The notes beneath the pieces were generated by a model. It was not told where the DNA came from, ran no database searches, and was given only the letters and a program-made list of their open reading frames with translations. From the NCBI RefSeq assembly GCF_910593785.1, contig NZ_CAJVAP010000024.1, positions 1 through 46,076 of the forward strand: a stretch of DNA of 46,076 bases. The letters are read 5' to 3'. How positions within the stretch are numbered: the first letter of the stretch is position 1; each line of letters begins with the position of its first letter. Position numbers and translations under genes: made by a program. The stretch is from Leucobacter soli (GTDB lineage: Bacteria > Actinomycetota > Actinomycetes > Actinomycetales > Microbacteriaceae). Shown piece by piece: positions 17,395-25,793 of this stretch.

Positions 17395-18722
17395 CAGCGG
17401 GCCCCGCGTGCGACCGTGTGGCGGTTCGGCACGTACGGCAGGCCGAGGTTCTCGCGCAGCGTGCCGCCCGCGTACTCGTCCGGGTAGAGCCCGCGCCGGC
17501 GCAGCTCGGGGAGCACGAGCGAGACGAAGTCCTCGAGCCCAGAGGTCTGCAACCAGGGGTTCAGCAGGAAGCCGTCGGCGGCGCCGTCGCGGTACCAGTG
17601 CTCGAGAGCGTCGGCGACCTCCTCGGGCGTGCCGAAGAAGTCCTCGCGGGGCGTCGCCGCGATCCGGGCGACCTGGCGCAGCGTCAGGTTGTCGCGCTTC
17701 GCGAGGTCGCTCCACGACTTCGAGATGCCCTGCATGTGGTTCGCGCCGAGGTGCGACAGGTCGGGGAACGGCCCGTCGAGATCGTAGCCGCTGAGGTCGG
17801 CGTAATCGTAGAAGAAGCTCAGCCACTTGAGCGCCTCGGCGTCGTCGGTGTAGCTCAGGATCCGCTCGAACTTGTCCTCGGCTTCGGCCCGCGTCGGAGC
17901 GACCACGACGTGGGCGCCCATGAAGATCTTCGTGAGGTCGGGGTCGCGGCCGGCCTCGCCCACGAGGCGTTTGACGTCGCCGTAGTACTCGGCCGCGCCC
18001 TCGAAGGTGTTGTTCTTCGCGAAGATCGCCTCGGCGTGCGTGCTGGCGAAGGCCCGCCCCGTCGGGGAGGATCCGGCCTGGAAGATCACGGGATGGCCCT
18101 GCGGAGAGCGCTGGATGTTCAGCGGCCCCCGCACCGAGAAGTAGTCGCCCGTGAAGTCCAGCCGGTGCTGCTTCGACTCGTCCAGGTAGACGCGGGTCGC
18201 GGGATCCTCGACGAAGGCGTCGTCCTCGTAGCTGTCCCAGAGGCCCTGCATCACGCGCACGTACTCATCGGCCCGCGCGTAGCGCTCGTCGTGCGGCAGG
18301 AGCGGCGCGTCGCTGAAGTTCGCCGCCGAGCTCTCCCAGGCCGACGTCACGACATTGATGCCGGCGCGGCCTCCGCTGAGCAGGTCGATCGAGGCGATCT
18401 GGCGGGCGACCGTGTACGGGTCGGTGTAGCTCGCCGACATCGTCGCGACGAGGCCGATGTCCTTCGTCTGCACGGCGAGCGCTCCCAGCAGCGAGATGGG
18501 CTCGAAGCGGTTGAGGTAGTACGGCTTCGCTCCGGGCTCGACCGAGACGCTGTCGGCGACGAAGACGAAGCTGAACTTCGCCGCTTCGACGATGTCGACG
18601 ATCTTCGATATCAGGCCGAAATCGACCGCGGCGCCCCGAGGGGTCGCCGGGTCGATCCAGCCGTTGACGGCGTTGCCGGTGGGCTCCAGCAGGAGCCCGA
18701 ATCGGATGTGATCCCTGCTCAT
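17394..18722 (-). CDS. NtaA/SnaA/DszA-family flavin-dependent monooxygenase
   Basis: A 442-residue bacterial-luciferase-like FMNH2-dependent monooxygenase. The group includes nitrilotriacetate, dibenzothiophene-sulfone and dimethyl-sulfide monooxygenases. Diagnostic segments are FVFVADSVSVEPG, FEPISLLGALAVQTKDIGLVATMSASYTDPYTVARQIASIDLLSGGRAGINVVTS, HRLDFTGDYFSVRGPLNIQRSPQGHPVIFQAGSSPTGRAFA and the C-terminal GAADGFLLNP. It is encoded between the binding-protein and ATPase genes, so uptake and oxidation of the same compound are probably linked. An organosulfur or similar small molecule used as a sulfur source is the best guess. A flavin reductase, needed as partner, is not seen nearby. Confidence 0.92.
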   Translation of the reverse strand: MSRDHIRFGLLLEPTGNAVNGWIDPATPRGAAVDFGLISKIVDIVEAAKFSFVFVADSVSVEPGAKPYYLNRFEPISLLGALAVQTKDIGLVATMSASYTDPYTVARQIASIDLLSGGRAGINVVTSAWESSAANFSDAPLLPHDERYARADEYVRVMQGLWDSYEDDAFVEDPATRVYLDESKQHRLDFTGDYFSVRGPLNIQRSPQGHPVIFQAGSSPTGRAFASTHAEAIFAKNNTFEGAAEYYGDVKRLVGEAGRDPDLTKIFMGAHVVVAPTRAEAEDKFERILSYTDDAEALKWLSFFYDYADLSGYDLDGPFPDLSHLGANHMQGISKSWSDLAKRDNLTLRQVARIAATPREDFFGTPEEVADALEHWYRDGAADGFLLNPWLQTSGLEDFVSLVLPELRRRGLYPDEYAGGTLRENLGLPYVPNRHTVARGAR

Positions 18723-18729
18723 GCCGTGA

Positions 18730-19731
18730 TCAGAGTCCTGCTCGTTCGAAGGCGTCGGTGGCGGCGACCGTGGAGATGTCGACCTCGGTCGCGATCTCGC
18801 CCTCGGCGAAGAAGAGATCGGCGACCTGCTGGTACTCGGCGACGAGAGCGTCGTCGAGCGGGAGGTTCAGCGGTCCGCTGACACCGAGGAAGCTCTCGAC
18901 GACCGCGTAGTCCATGCCGCGATCGTCAGCGATGGCCTGGATCGCCGCCTCCGGCTCCGACTCGAGCCAGTCGATCGCGTCCTGGCGGGCGCCCAGGTAG
19001 GCGGCGAGCAGAGCGTCGTTCTCGGCGTGCACCGTGCGGGTGACGAGGGCGCCGGGGATCAGCCCGAGATCCTCGCCGCTGGTCAGCTGACGGCCGTTGC
19101 TGTCGTCGATCGCGGTGGCCTGTCCGCTCCAGATGGCCCAGGCGTCGACGTCGCCCTGCAGGAAGGCGTTCTGCGCCTCGTCCGGCTTCAGATCGACGAT
19201 CTCGAGGTCGCTGCTCGAGAGGCCGGCGTCGGCGAGCGCGCGGACGAGGAGCGCCCAGCCGCTGCTGCCCTTCGCGGCGGCGACCTTCTTGCCCGCCAGC
19301 TCGGCGATCGTCTGCGGGCCGTCCGGCGCGACGAAGACGACGTCGCCGCCGCCGGTGGAGGCCGCACCGATCAGGCGGAAGTCGACCCCGGCGGCCACGC
19401 CGACGGGGAGGCCCGGGTAGCCGATGTCGGTGAAGTCCAGCTTGCCCGCGGCGATGCCCTCGAGCATCTGCGAACTGGTGCCGAGCGAGGTGTACTCGAC
19501 CGAGATGCCGAGCTCGCCGAGGCGCTCGTCGAAGAAGCCGCCGACCTTCGCGATCTCGTTCGCGCCGGTCGCGGAGGTCGTGTCGACGAAGATCGTCGTG
19601 GGCTGCTCGGTGGCGCCGTCGCCGCCCGTGTCACCCCCGTCGGAGGGTGCCGAAGCGCAACCGGTGAGCGCGAGGGCGAGGCCCGCCGCAGCGGCGATGG
19701 CGAGTCGGGTGGTCTTGGCGAAAGCGCGCAT
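18730..19731 (-). CDS. SsuA-type substrate-binding lipoprotein
   Basis: A 333-residue extracytoplasmic binding protein. The signal sequence runs from residue 1 to 24 with lipobox ALTGC (Cys25), and a glycine/aspartate-rich spacer follows. The mature part resembles aliphatic-sulfonate and nitrate/taurine binding proteins: TTSATGANEIAKVGGFFDERLGELGISVEYTSLGTSSQMLEGIAAGKLDFTDIGYPG, then AGKKVAAAKGSSGWALLVRALADAGL and LKPDEAQNAFLQGDVDAWAIWSGQ. The ATG at 19731 was chosen over the longer open frame because it begins the signal peptide, with GGAGA seven bases upstream. It heads the operon, seven bases before the monooxygenase. Confidence 0.93.
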   Translation of the reverse strand: MRAFAKTTRLAIAAAAGLALALTGCASAPSDGGDTGGDGATEQPTTIFVDTTSATGANEIAKVGGFFDERLGELGISVEYTSLGTSSQMLEGIAAGKLDFTDIGYPGLPVGVAAGVDFRLIGAASTGGGDVVFVAPDGPQTIAELAGKKVAAAKGSSGWALLVRALADAGLSSSDLEIVDLKPDEAQNAFLQGDVDAWAIWSGQATAIDDSNGRQLTSGEDLGLIPGALVTRTVHAENDALLAAYLGARQDAIDWLESEPEAAIQAIADDRGMDYAVVESFLGVSGPLNLPLDDALVAEYQQVADLFFAEGEIATEVDISTVAATDAFERAGL

Positions 19732-19828
19732 GGGGGATCTCCGTGTCGGCGTGAAGGTACCCGTCCAACTTAGAGGAAGAACATCACATGAGCGAATGCG
19801 TGCGGTAATCCGGGGTAATGAATGCGGA

Positions 19829-21664
19829 TCACCGGCGGCGCAGCAGCACGATGCCGTCCGCGAGCGTCGCCGTCTCCCCGTCGGGGCCGGTCGCCTCGCG
19901 GTCGCGCGTCTCGGCCAGGAGGATCTCCCACTCCGCATCGTCGAGGCCGAGCGACGCTATCTCCTCGTCGGGCGTCGGGAACGAGGGGTGGCCCGGATCC
20001 TGCCCGTCGTGCGCGTGCTCGTGCTCGTGTGCGTGTCGCGCCTTCGCCCAGGGCGGCGGAGCGGCGTGGGCGGTGATGAGCAGGTGCCCGCCGGGCGCGA
20101 CGTGCTCGGCCGCGAGACGCAGGATCCGCTCGCGCGGAAGCTCCACCGGCGAGTGCAGGAAGCTGGCGGAGACGAGGTCGAAGCGCTCCCCCGCGTCGAG
20201 CCCGGAGAGATCCGCGACGCGGAAGCCGGCCTGCGCTTCGCCGAGTCCCGCCGCGCGCGCCGCCGCCTCGGCGCGGCCGATCGCGGTCCGCGAGATATCG
20301 ATCCCGGTGGCCTTCCACCCCTGCCTGGCGAGCCAGACGACGTCGCCGCCCTCGCCGCACCCCAGGTCGAGCGCACGGCCGGGCTCCAGGCTCGCCGCGA
20401 CATCGGCGAGCACGCGATTCACGCGACCCGACCAGATCCGATCCGATTCGCCGTACCGCTCCTCCCAGTATTCCGCCGGTGCGACCTCGGGCCACGGGCC
20501 CGGATCCCCGTCCCCGGCACTCCGCGAATCGTGGACCTCGGACCCCTCGCTGGCCTCGCTGGCCTCGGCCAGCTCGAACTCCTCCTCGACGAGGGCCCAG
20601 TTCACCGACGCGCCGGTGAAGGATCCCACGCCCGCCGACATCGGTACGTTCAGGCTCGGATCCACGACGTTCCCGACCGCCCAGATGCGCGGGGCGCTGG
20701 TCCGGTATACCGCATCCACCGCGAGGAAGCTGCCCATCGGGGTCTCAGCGCGCTCGAGGCCGAGACCGGCGAGGAAGTGATCGTGGGGCGTCGAGGCCCC
20801 GAACGTGAAGACCGCATCGATCTCCGTCACCCCGCCATCCGCGGTGCGGACACCTGTGAGGCGCCCCGCATCCGCGCCGGATCCGCCGCTCGCCTCCCCC
20901 AGCAGTTCGACGACCGGGGATTCGATCACGGCGATCCCTCGCGCGCGCAACCGTCGCGTCGTGGCGTCATCGACATCTCCCGCACCGGCGGAGAACAGGG
21001 TGACCCGGTCGCTCCACTGCCGCACCAGCTGCACCTGGTGGAGGCTCATCGGCGAGCGCGCGATCACGCCGAGGCTCTGGTCGCGGACTTCCCAGCCGTG
21101 GCAGTACGGGCAGTGCAGGACGCTCGTGCCCCAGCGCTCGGCCAGGCCCGGAATGCCCGGTAGTTCGTCGGTGAGCCCGGTGGCCACGATCAACGCCCGA
21201 GCACGCAGCTCGGTGCCGTCTCGCAGCGACACCCGCACGACGCCACCGATCCCGGCCTCGGGCTCCGACACCGTCTCGACCTCGCCGTCGACGAACACGC
21301 ACCCGTAGCCGGCGACCTCGGCCCGCACGCGCTCGAGGTACTCGCCGGGCGGCACCCCTTCGAAGCCGGGCACGCCGTGCATGCGGTCGGCGAAGCGGTT
21401 GCGCGGTTGCCCGGCGTCTATCACGAGGACTCGCCGCCGCGCACGGCCGAGCATCAGCGCTGCGGCGAGTCCTGCCGGCCCGCCGCCGACCACGATGACG
21501 TCGAGCGGATCCCGCATCGCACCGGTGTCCCGCGCAGCACCGGTGTCCCGCGTCGCCGTTGCGGCAGGAGCCGAACCTGCGGGTGGTGCCGCGATCGATG
21601 CGGTGTTCTCGGGCTCTGCCTCGTTCACGAGCGGGGTCTCGGTCATGTCCGGTGTCGCTTCCAT
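19829..21664 (-). CDS. Fused thioredoxin-reductase-like oxidoreductase and SAM methyltransferase
   Basis: A single uninterrupted frame joins two enzymes. Counting from the ATG at 21664 (611 residues), residues about 54-362 form a thioredoxin-reductase-like flavoprotein with the FAD motif GGGPAGLAAA (60-69), the redox pair CPYC (185-188) and IWAVGNVVDPS near 328. A roughly 30-residue acidic linker leads to a class I methyltransferase with LDLGCGEGG (432-440) and DLVSASFLHSP. Near the end is a histidine-rich stretch (about nine His in HAHEHEHAHDGQDPGH and flanks) that could bind metal. The start is uncertain: upstream ATGs lie inside the divergent regulator, and 21664 fits a leaderless promoter. 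Substrates are unknown; TehB-like detoxification is one possibility. It is divergent from an XRE-cupin regulator. Confidence 0.85.
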   Translation of the reverse strand: MEATPDMTETPLVNEAEPENTASIAAPPAGSAPAATATRDTGAARDTGAMRDPLDVIVVGGGPAGLAAALMLGRARRRVLVIDAGQPRNRFADRMHGVPGFEGVPPGEYLERVRAEVAGYGCVFVDGEVETVSEPEAGIGGVVRVSLRDGTELRARALIVATGLTDELPGIPGLAERWGTSVLHCPYCHGWEVRDQSLGVIARSPMSLHQVQLVRQWSDRVTLFSAGAGDVDDATTRRLRARGIAVIESPVVELLGEASGGSGADAGRLTGVRTADGGVTEIDAVFTFGASTPHDHFLAGLGLERAETPMGSFLAVDAVYRTSAPRIWAVGNVVDPSLNVPMSAGVGSFTGASVNWALVEEEFELAEASEASEGSEVHDSRSAGDGDPGPWPEVAPAEYWEERYGESDRIWSGRVNRVLADVAASLEPGRALDLGCGEGGDVVWLARQGWKATGIDISRTAIGRAEAAARAAGLGEAQAGFRVADLSGLDAGERFDLVSASFLHSPVELPRERILRLAAEHVAPGGHLLITAHAAPPPWAKARHAHEHEHAHDGQDPGHPSFPTPDEEIASLGLDDAEWEILLAETRDREATGPDGETATLADGIVLLRRR

Positions 21665-21670
21665 GTCGCC

Positions 21671-21720
21671 AGCAAACCGGTATGAGACCATAATTGCAAA
21701 TACTTTTGCAGAATTGGCAA
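21671..21720. promoter_or_regulatory. Divergent promoter region with TGCAAA-N4-TTTGCA operator
   Basis: This short AT-rich island contains a perfect inverted repeat, TGCAAA (21695-21700) and TTTGCA (21705-21710). For the minus strand, TTGCAA (21699-21694) and TTTGCT (21676-21671) are 17 bases apart, with the latter six bases from the ATG at 21664. For the plus strand, CATAAT (21689-21694) could be the -10 of the regulator. The inverted repeat overlaps both and is a plausible site for the XRE protein. Binding is inferred. Confidence 0.5.
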
Positions 21721-21736
21721 ACAGGAGGTTCGCGCA

Positions 21737-22345
21737 ATGGATGAACTCGCCCATCTCGGGGAACGGCTGCGCGCCTACCGCCTCGGGCGCGATCTCACGC
21801 TCGAGCAGCTGGCCGCGCGCACCGCGGTGTCGATCAGCACCCTCTCCCGGCTCGAGTCGGGCAAGCGTCAGGCCAGTCTCGAGCTCCTGCTGCCGATCAC
21901 CCGTTCCCTCGGCATCGGGCTCGACGACCTCATCCGACCGCAGGCGCCCGATCCGCGCGTCACCGGAACGGCGGTGCGCCGCGACGGCATGCTGATCGCC
22001 CGACTCTCGCCCGAGGGCTCACCCGTGCAGACCTACAAGATCACCTATCCGCCGGGGCGGGAGCTGCCGCGGCTGCGCGTGCACGACGGCTACGAATGGC
22101 TGTACGTGCTCTCCGGCCGGCTGCGCCTGCGCCTGGGCGAACGAAATCTGGTGCTGACGCACGGCGAGGCGGCGGAGTTCGACACCCGGATCCCGCACGC
22201 CATGTCGGCGGACGGCCGGCGGCCCGCGCAGGTCATCAGCATCTTCAACGACGCCGGGGAACGCATGCACACCCGGCTGGCGCAGGAGACGACGGAAGAC
22301 CAGACGCCCGAGGCGCAGAAGAATGGGACAACCCCAAGCGAGTGA
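21737..22345 (+). CDS. XRE-family regulator with C-terminal cupin domain
   Basis: A 202-residue transcription factor. Residues about 4-62 form an XRE helix-turn-helix (LGERLRAYRLGRDLTLEQLAARTAVSISTLSRLESGKRQASLELLLPI). Residues about 95-175 form a cupin sensor domain (YPPGRELPRLRVHDGYEWLYVLSGRLRLRLGERNLVLTHGEAAEFDTRIPHAM) that could bind a small ligand or metal. AGGAGG (21723-21728) eight bases before the ATG is a perfect Shine-Dalgarno sequence. Its position divergent from the oxidoreductase-methyltransferase gene, with an inverted repeat in between, suggests it controls that gene and itself. The ligand is unknown. Confidence 0.92.
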   Translation: MDELAHLGERLRAYRLGRDLTLEQLAARTAVSISTLSRLESGKRQASLELLLPITRSLGIGLDDLIRPQAPDPRVTGTAVRRDGMLIARLSPEGSPVQTYKITYPPGRELPRLRVHDGYEWLYVLSGRLRLRLGERNLVLTHGEAAEFDTRIPHAMSADGRRPAQVISIFNDAGERMHTRLAQETTEDQTPEAQKNGTTPSE

Positions 22346-22357
22346 TGTGAGTGCCTG

Positions 22358-22725
22358 TGGAGCCGAGGGGAATTGAACCCCTGTCCACTTCGATGATTCC
22401 ATGCCTTCTACGGGTGTAGTTCGTGAAAGCGTTCTACTCGGCCCCGTCCTTTGTCGCGAACACCTAGGACGACAGGCCCAGTCTCAGTGAAAGTCCCGAT
22501 GCGCCCTGAAACACGACGCATCAGCAAGCCCTCTAAATGACGCCAGGGACCGGGGCGAAGGCGAACCCGGCCTGACGGACTCGGTCTCGTGCTTAGGCAG
22601 CGAGAGCGAAGTCGGTGCGCTTAGCGTTGGCACCTATGGTTTGCGACGGGCGTTAACGAGATAACGTCGCGTCCTCGACCCGCTTCTCACAGTCTCAAAT
22701 CGACGTGTCGAAACCGATCGGCCCC
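22358..22725 (-). ncRNA. ssrA: tmRNA (transfer-messenger RNA)
   Basis: Rescues stalled ribosomes and tags incomplete proteins for proteolysis. The minus strand runs from GGGGCCGATCGGTTTCGACA at the 5' end to a T-arm and acceptor strand GGGGTTCAATTCCCC-TCGGCTCCA at the 3' end. The first seven and last seven bases pair as the tRNA-like acceptor stem, and GGTTTCGACA and the T-loop TTCAATT are universal tmRNA features. The length of about 368 bases is usual. The CCA end is not encoded (CAG follows the discriminator A), so it must be added after processing. The gene converges with the XRE regulator, whose stop lies 12 bases away. Confidence 0.95.
22593..22631 (-). other. tmRNA tag-peptide reading frame ANAKRTDFALAA
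   Basis: Inside tmRNA, the frame GCC AAC GCT AAG CGC ACC GAC TTC GCT CTC GCT GCC TAA encodes ANAKRTDFALAA; the alanine charged on tmRNA precedes it. The C-terminal ALAA is the ClpXP-type degron, and the KRTDFALAA ending is what I know from Microbacteriaceae and related actinobacteria. Confidence 0.9.
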
Positions 22726-22758
22726 GTGCGAGCCACCCGCAAGCGGGCGCCCTTGGGC

Positions 22759-22787
22759 ATTCACATCACGCGCTGTGGAGTTGTCAA
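22759..22787 (-). promoter_or_regulatory. Candidate tmRNA promoter
   Basis: A consensus -35 box TTGACA (22787-22782) is followed after 17 bases by GTGAAT (22764-22759). Transcription would begin about 30 bases upstream of the mature 5' end, leaving a precursor for 5' processing. A second -10-like hexamer, TAAACT, lies further upstream at 22817-22812. Confidence 0.5.
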
Positions 22788-22965
22788 GATCCCGGGAGTA
22801 CCGGGCCTTACAGTTTAGCACGACAACGGCCCACTGATCCTCCCCCGCCGTGACGGTCGCCGCCGCGGTGCAGTCTGGCCGGCACATCCCTGCCCCACTG
22901 CTTTGTCCGCAGTTCGCGCACTCGGCCATGACTCGGGCTGCCGCGCTCGGCCCCATGGGAACCCA

Positions 22966-23052
22966 CTGACGAACGGCCCCCTTCCTGGCGAGCGGCCCCC
23001 GTACGCACCGGGAGGAACCGGGCCGCTCGTCAGGAAAGGGGCCACTGGTCAG
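22966..23052. repeat. Long inverted repeat downstream of lldD
   Basis: The arms 22975-22998 and 23020-23043 match at 22 of 24 positions; one mismatch becomes a G-U pair in the RNA. A 21-base loop separates them, and CTGAC/GTCAG outside the arms extends the pairing. It lies about 60 bases after the lldD stop and may end the rhaEW-rhaB-lldD transcript before tmRNA, but it is much longer than the other terminators in this window and has no T-run. Confidence 0.75.
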
Positions 23053-23112
23053 GAGAGAGACAGGCGGGGACCTCCGCCTGAAGCTCAACGCCGGAGCGCC
23101 GACCCCGGAGGC

Positions 23113-24345
23113 TCAGTCCCGGGGCACGAGCCGCCGCAGCTGCGTCACATGCGCGGGGGTCAGCTCCTCGAGCGAGGCGACCTCGAGCAGCTTCATCGTG
23201 CGGACGACCTGCTCGGAGAGGATCGCGATCATGCGGTCGACCCCCTCCCGCCCGCCGGCCATCAGGCCGTAGAGGTAGGCGCGCCCCACAAGGGTGAACT
23301 TCGCACCCAGCGCGATGGACGCGACGATATCGGCGCCGTTCATGATGCCGGTGTCGATCACGACCTCGGTGTGATGGCCGACCTCGCGCACGACCTCGGG
23401 CAGCAGGTGGAACGGGATCGGGGCGCGGTCCAGCTGCCGGCCGCCGTGGTTCGACAGGATGATCCCGTCGACGCCGAGATCGACGAGCTTCTTCGAGTCC
23501 TCGACGTTCTGCACGCCCTTGACCACCAGTTTGCCCGGCCACATGCCGCGGATGACCTCGAGGTCGTCGAACGAGATCGACGGATCCATCGCCGAGTCGA
23601 GCAGCTCGCCCACGGTGCCGCCGGTCGTCGACAGCGAGGCGAACTCCAGCTTGGGCGTCGTGAGGAAGTCCCACCACCACCAGGGCCGCGGAATGGCGTT
23701 CGCGATGGTACCGAGCGAGAGCTGCGGCGGGATCGAGAAGCCGTTGCGCTTGTCGCGCAGGCGCGCCCCCGCCACCGGGGTGTCGACGGTGAACATCAGC
23801 GTGTCGAAGCCGGCCGCGGCGGCGCGCTCCACGAGGCCGTAGGAGATCTCGCGCTGGCGCATGACGTAGAGCTGGAACCAGTTGCGGCCATCGGGGTTGG
23901 CCGCCTTCACGTCCTCGATGGAGGTCGTGCCGAGCGTCGAGAGGGTGAACGGGATTCCTGCAGCGGCAGCGGCCGAAGCGCCAGCGGTCTCGCCCTCGGT
24001 CTGCATGAGGCGGGTGAAGCCCGTCGGCGCGATGCCGAAGGGCAGGGCGGAGGATCCGCCGAAGATCTCGGCTCGCGTGTCGACGTTCGACACGTCGCGC
24101 AGGATCGACGGATGGAACTCCACGTCCTCGAACGCCTGCCTGGCTCGCGCCAGCGAGAGCTCGCCCTCGGCGGAACCGTCGGTGTAGTCGAAGGCGGCCT
24201 TCGGCGTGCGCCGCTTCGCGATGTCGCGCAGGTCGTGGATCGTGAGCGCTCGATCCAGCCGCCGCTTGCGGCCGTCGAATTCGGGCTTCTTGAACTGCAT
24301 GAGCTCGAGGATCTCGCCCGGCTTCGGGAACTGTCGCTTGACCAC
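23113..24345 (-). CDS. lldD: FMN-dependent L-lactate dehydrogenase (alpha-hydroxy-acid oxidase family)
   Basis: A 410-residue FMN enzyme oxidising an alpha-hydroxy acid, most likely L-lactate to pyruvate. Family segments are [133 protein letters not shown] (active-site His and Arg), and [38 protein letters not shown]. The GTG at 24345 was chosen because it follows the rhaB stop by eight bases and has GAGGTAGG upstream. Its operon position, after enzymes making lactaldehyde and lactate from rhamnose, explains its substrate; that link is inferred. Confidence 0.92.
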   Translation of the reverse strand: MVKRQFPKPGEILELMQFKKPEFDGRKRRLDRALTIHDLRDIAKRRTPKAAFDYTDGSAEGELSLARARQAFEDVEFHPSILRDVSNVDTRAEIFGGSSALPFGIAPTGFTRLMQTEGETAGASAAAAAGIPFTLSTLGTTSIEDVKAANPDGRNWFQLYVMRQREISYGLVERAAAAGFDTLMFTVDTPVAGARLRDKRNGFSIPPQLSLGTIANAIPRPWWWWDFLTTPKLEFASLSTTGGTVGELLDSAMDPSISFDDLEVIRGMWPGKLVVKGVQNVEDSKKLVDLGVDGIILSNHGGRQLDRAPIPFHLLPEVVREVGHHTEVVIDTGIMNGADIVASIALGAKFTLVGRAYLYGLMAGGREGVDRMIAILSEQVVRTMKLLEVASLEELTPAHVTQLRRLVPRD

Positions 24346-24353
24346 TCTGGAAC

Positions 24354-25793
24354 CTACCTCGGGAGATATTCGATGACGTCGGATGAACGCGCGACTACGG
24401 CGCGGATGGCTTCTGCCTCGCTGCCGACGAGGCCGAGCGCGCGCGCCTGCACGAGCATGTTGCCCATGGCGGTCGCCTCGGTCGGGCCGGCGTAGACGGG
24501 CAGGCCGGAGCGGTCGGCGGTCGCCTGGCAGAGCAGCGCGTTCTGCGAGCCACCGCCGACGATGTGGATCACGCCGACCGGCTGGTCCGCGAGTTCGGAG
24601 GCGGTTCGCACGGCGTCGGCGAAGGCCTGCGCCAGGCTCTCGACGATGCAGCGCACCACTTCGGCGCGCCCCTCGGGAACGCGCTCGCCGTGCTCCCGGT
24701 ACCAGGCGGCGATGCGGCCCGGCATGTCGCCCGGCGGCAGGAACGCGGGGTCGTTGACGTCGAAGGTCGGAAGGCCGCTCCCGAGCCGGCCGGCCTCGTC
24801 GAGCAGTTCGCCGAGCAGGCTGGAGCGCTGGGCGTCGGTCGCCGAGGGCTCCCAGCCGCGCAGCGACTCCGAGAGGAGCCACAGCCCCATGACGTTGTGC
24901 AGGAACCGCACGCGGCCGTCGAGCCCGCCCTCGTTCGTGAAGTTCGCCGCGCGGGCGGCCTCGTCGAGCACCGGGGAGTCGAGCTCGAGCCCGACGAGGC
25001 CCCACGTGCCGCAGGAGATGTACGCGAAGTCGGGGCGCGTCGCGGGCACGGCGGCGACCGCGGAGGCGGTGTCGTGCGAGGCCACGGCGACGACCTCGAG
25101 GTCGCGGCCGACGACGGCTGCGACCTCGGGCGATAGCGTCCCGAGCCGGGTGCCGGGGTCGACGAGCTCGGGCAGCAGGCGGACCGGCACGCCGAGAGCC
25201 TCGGCGAGTTCGCGGTCCCACTCCCCCGTGCGGGGATCGAGCAGGCCGGTGGTGGAGGCGTTGGTGCGCTCGGCGACCTCGGCACCGGTGAGCCAGTAGG
25301 CGAGCAGGTCGGGGATCAGCAGCATCCGATCCGCCTCGGCGAGCAGCGGCCCCTCGGTCGCGAGCTGGAACAGGGTGTTGAACGCGAGGTGCTGCAGCCC
25401 GTTGCGCGCATAGAGCTGCTCGGCCGGCACGCGCGCGTGCACCGCCGCGACGCCGGCGTCGTTCCGCGCATCGCGGTAGTGGTAGGGCGTGCCGAGCAGT
25501 CGACCGCTCCGCAGCAGGCCGTAGTCGACCGCCCAGGAGTCGATGCCGACGCTCGCGATGCCGCCGGGCAGTTCGCGCTCGGCCGCGGCGAGCCCGCGGA
25601 GCACCTCCTGGTAGAGGCCGAGGATGTTCCAGTGCAGCCCGTCCCGCGTGCGCACGGGATCGTTCGCGAAGCGGGCGATGTGCCGCGCCTCGAGCCTGCC
25701 GTCGTCGATGCGGCCGAGGATCACCCTCCCGCTCGTGGCTCCGAGATCGACCGCCGCGACCGAGTTCGCGGCACCGTCCGCCCGCGCGCTCAT
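24354..25793 (-). CDS. rhaB: Rhamnulokinase
   Basis: FGGY-family kinase phosphorylating L-rhamnulose to L-rhamnulose-1-phosphate. The 479 residues show the two actin-like domains: [19 protein letters not shown] at the N-terminus, [76 protein letters not shown] and [25 protein letters not shown], all typical of RhaB rather than xylulokinase or glycerol kinase. The ATG overlaps the rhaEW stop by four bases (ATGA), so translation is coupled. It acts between RhaI, encoded 13 kb away, and the aldolase encoded just upstream. Confidence 0.95.
   Translation of the reverse strand: MSARADGAANSVAAVDLGATSGRVILGRIDDGRLEARHIARFANDPVRTRDGLHWNILGLYQEVLRGLAAAERELPGGIASVGIDSWAVDYGLLRSGRLLGTPYHYRDARNDAGVAAVHARVPAEQLYARNGLQHLAFNTLFQLATEGPLLAEADRMLLIPDLLAYWLTGAEVAERTNASTTGLLDPRTGEWDRELAEALGVPVRLLPELVDPGTRLGTLSPEVAAVVGRDLEVVAVASHDTASAVAAVPATRPDFAYISCGTWGLVGLELDSPVLDEAARAANFTNEGGLDGRVRFLHNVMGLWLLSESLRGWEPSATDAQRSSLLGELLDEAGRLGSGLPTFDVNDPAFLPPGDMPGRIAAWYREHGERVPEGRAEVVRCIVESLAQAFADAVRTASELADQPVGVIHIVGGGSQNALLCQATADRSGLPVYAGPTEATAMGNMLVQARALGLVGSEAEAIRAVVARSSDVIEYLPR

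Larger units (their letters stand above)
22726..23112. other. Non-coding stretch between tmRNA and lldD
   Basis: About 387 bases without a convincing gene. It holds the candidate tmRNA promoter, a probable 5' precursor leader with GC-rich hairpins (for example around 22731-22760), and the long inverted repeat at 22966-23052. The only open frame here runs into tmRNA and has no family resemblance I recognise. Confidence 0.5.

Noticed and set aside
22687-23088. Open frame on the minus strand with a cysteine cluster (CANCGQSSGAGMCRPDC) that could look like a small zinc-binding protein
   Set aside because: It runs through the tmRNA promoter into tmRNA itself, has no supported start and covers one arm of the inverted repeat. 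Cysteine spacing alone is not enough.
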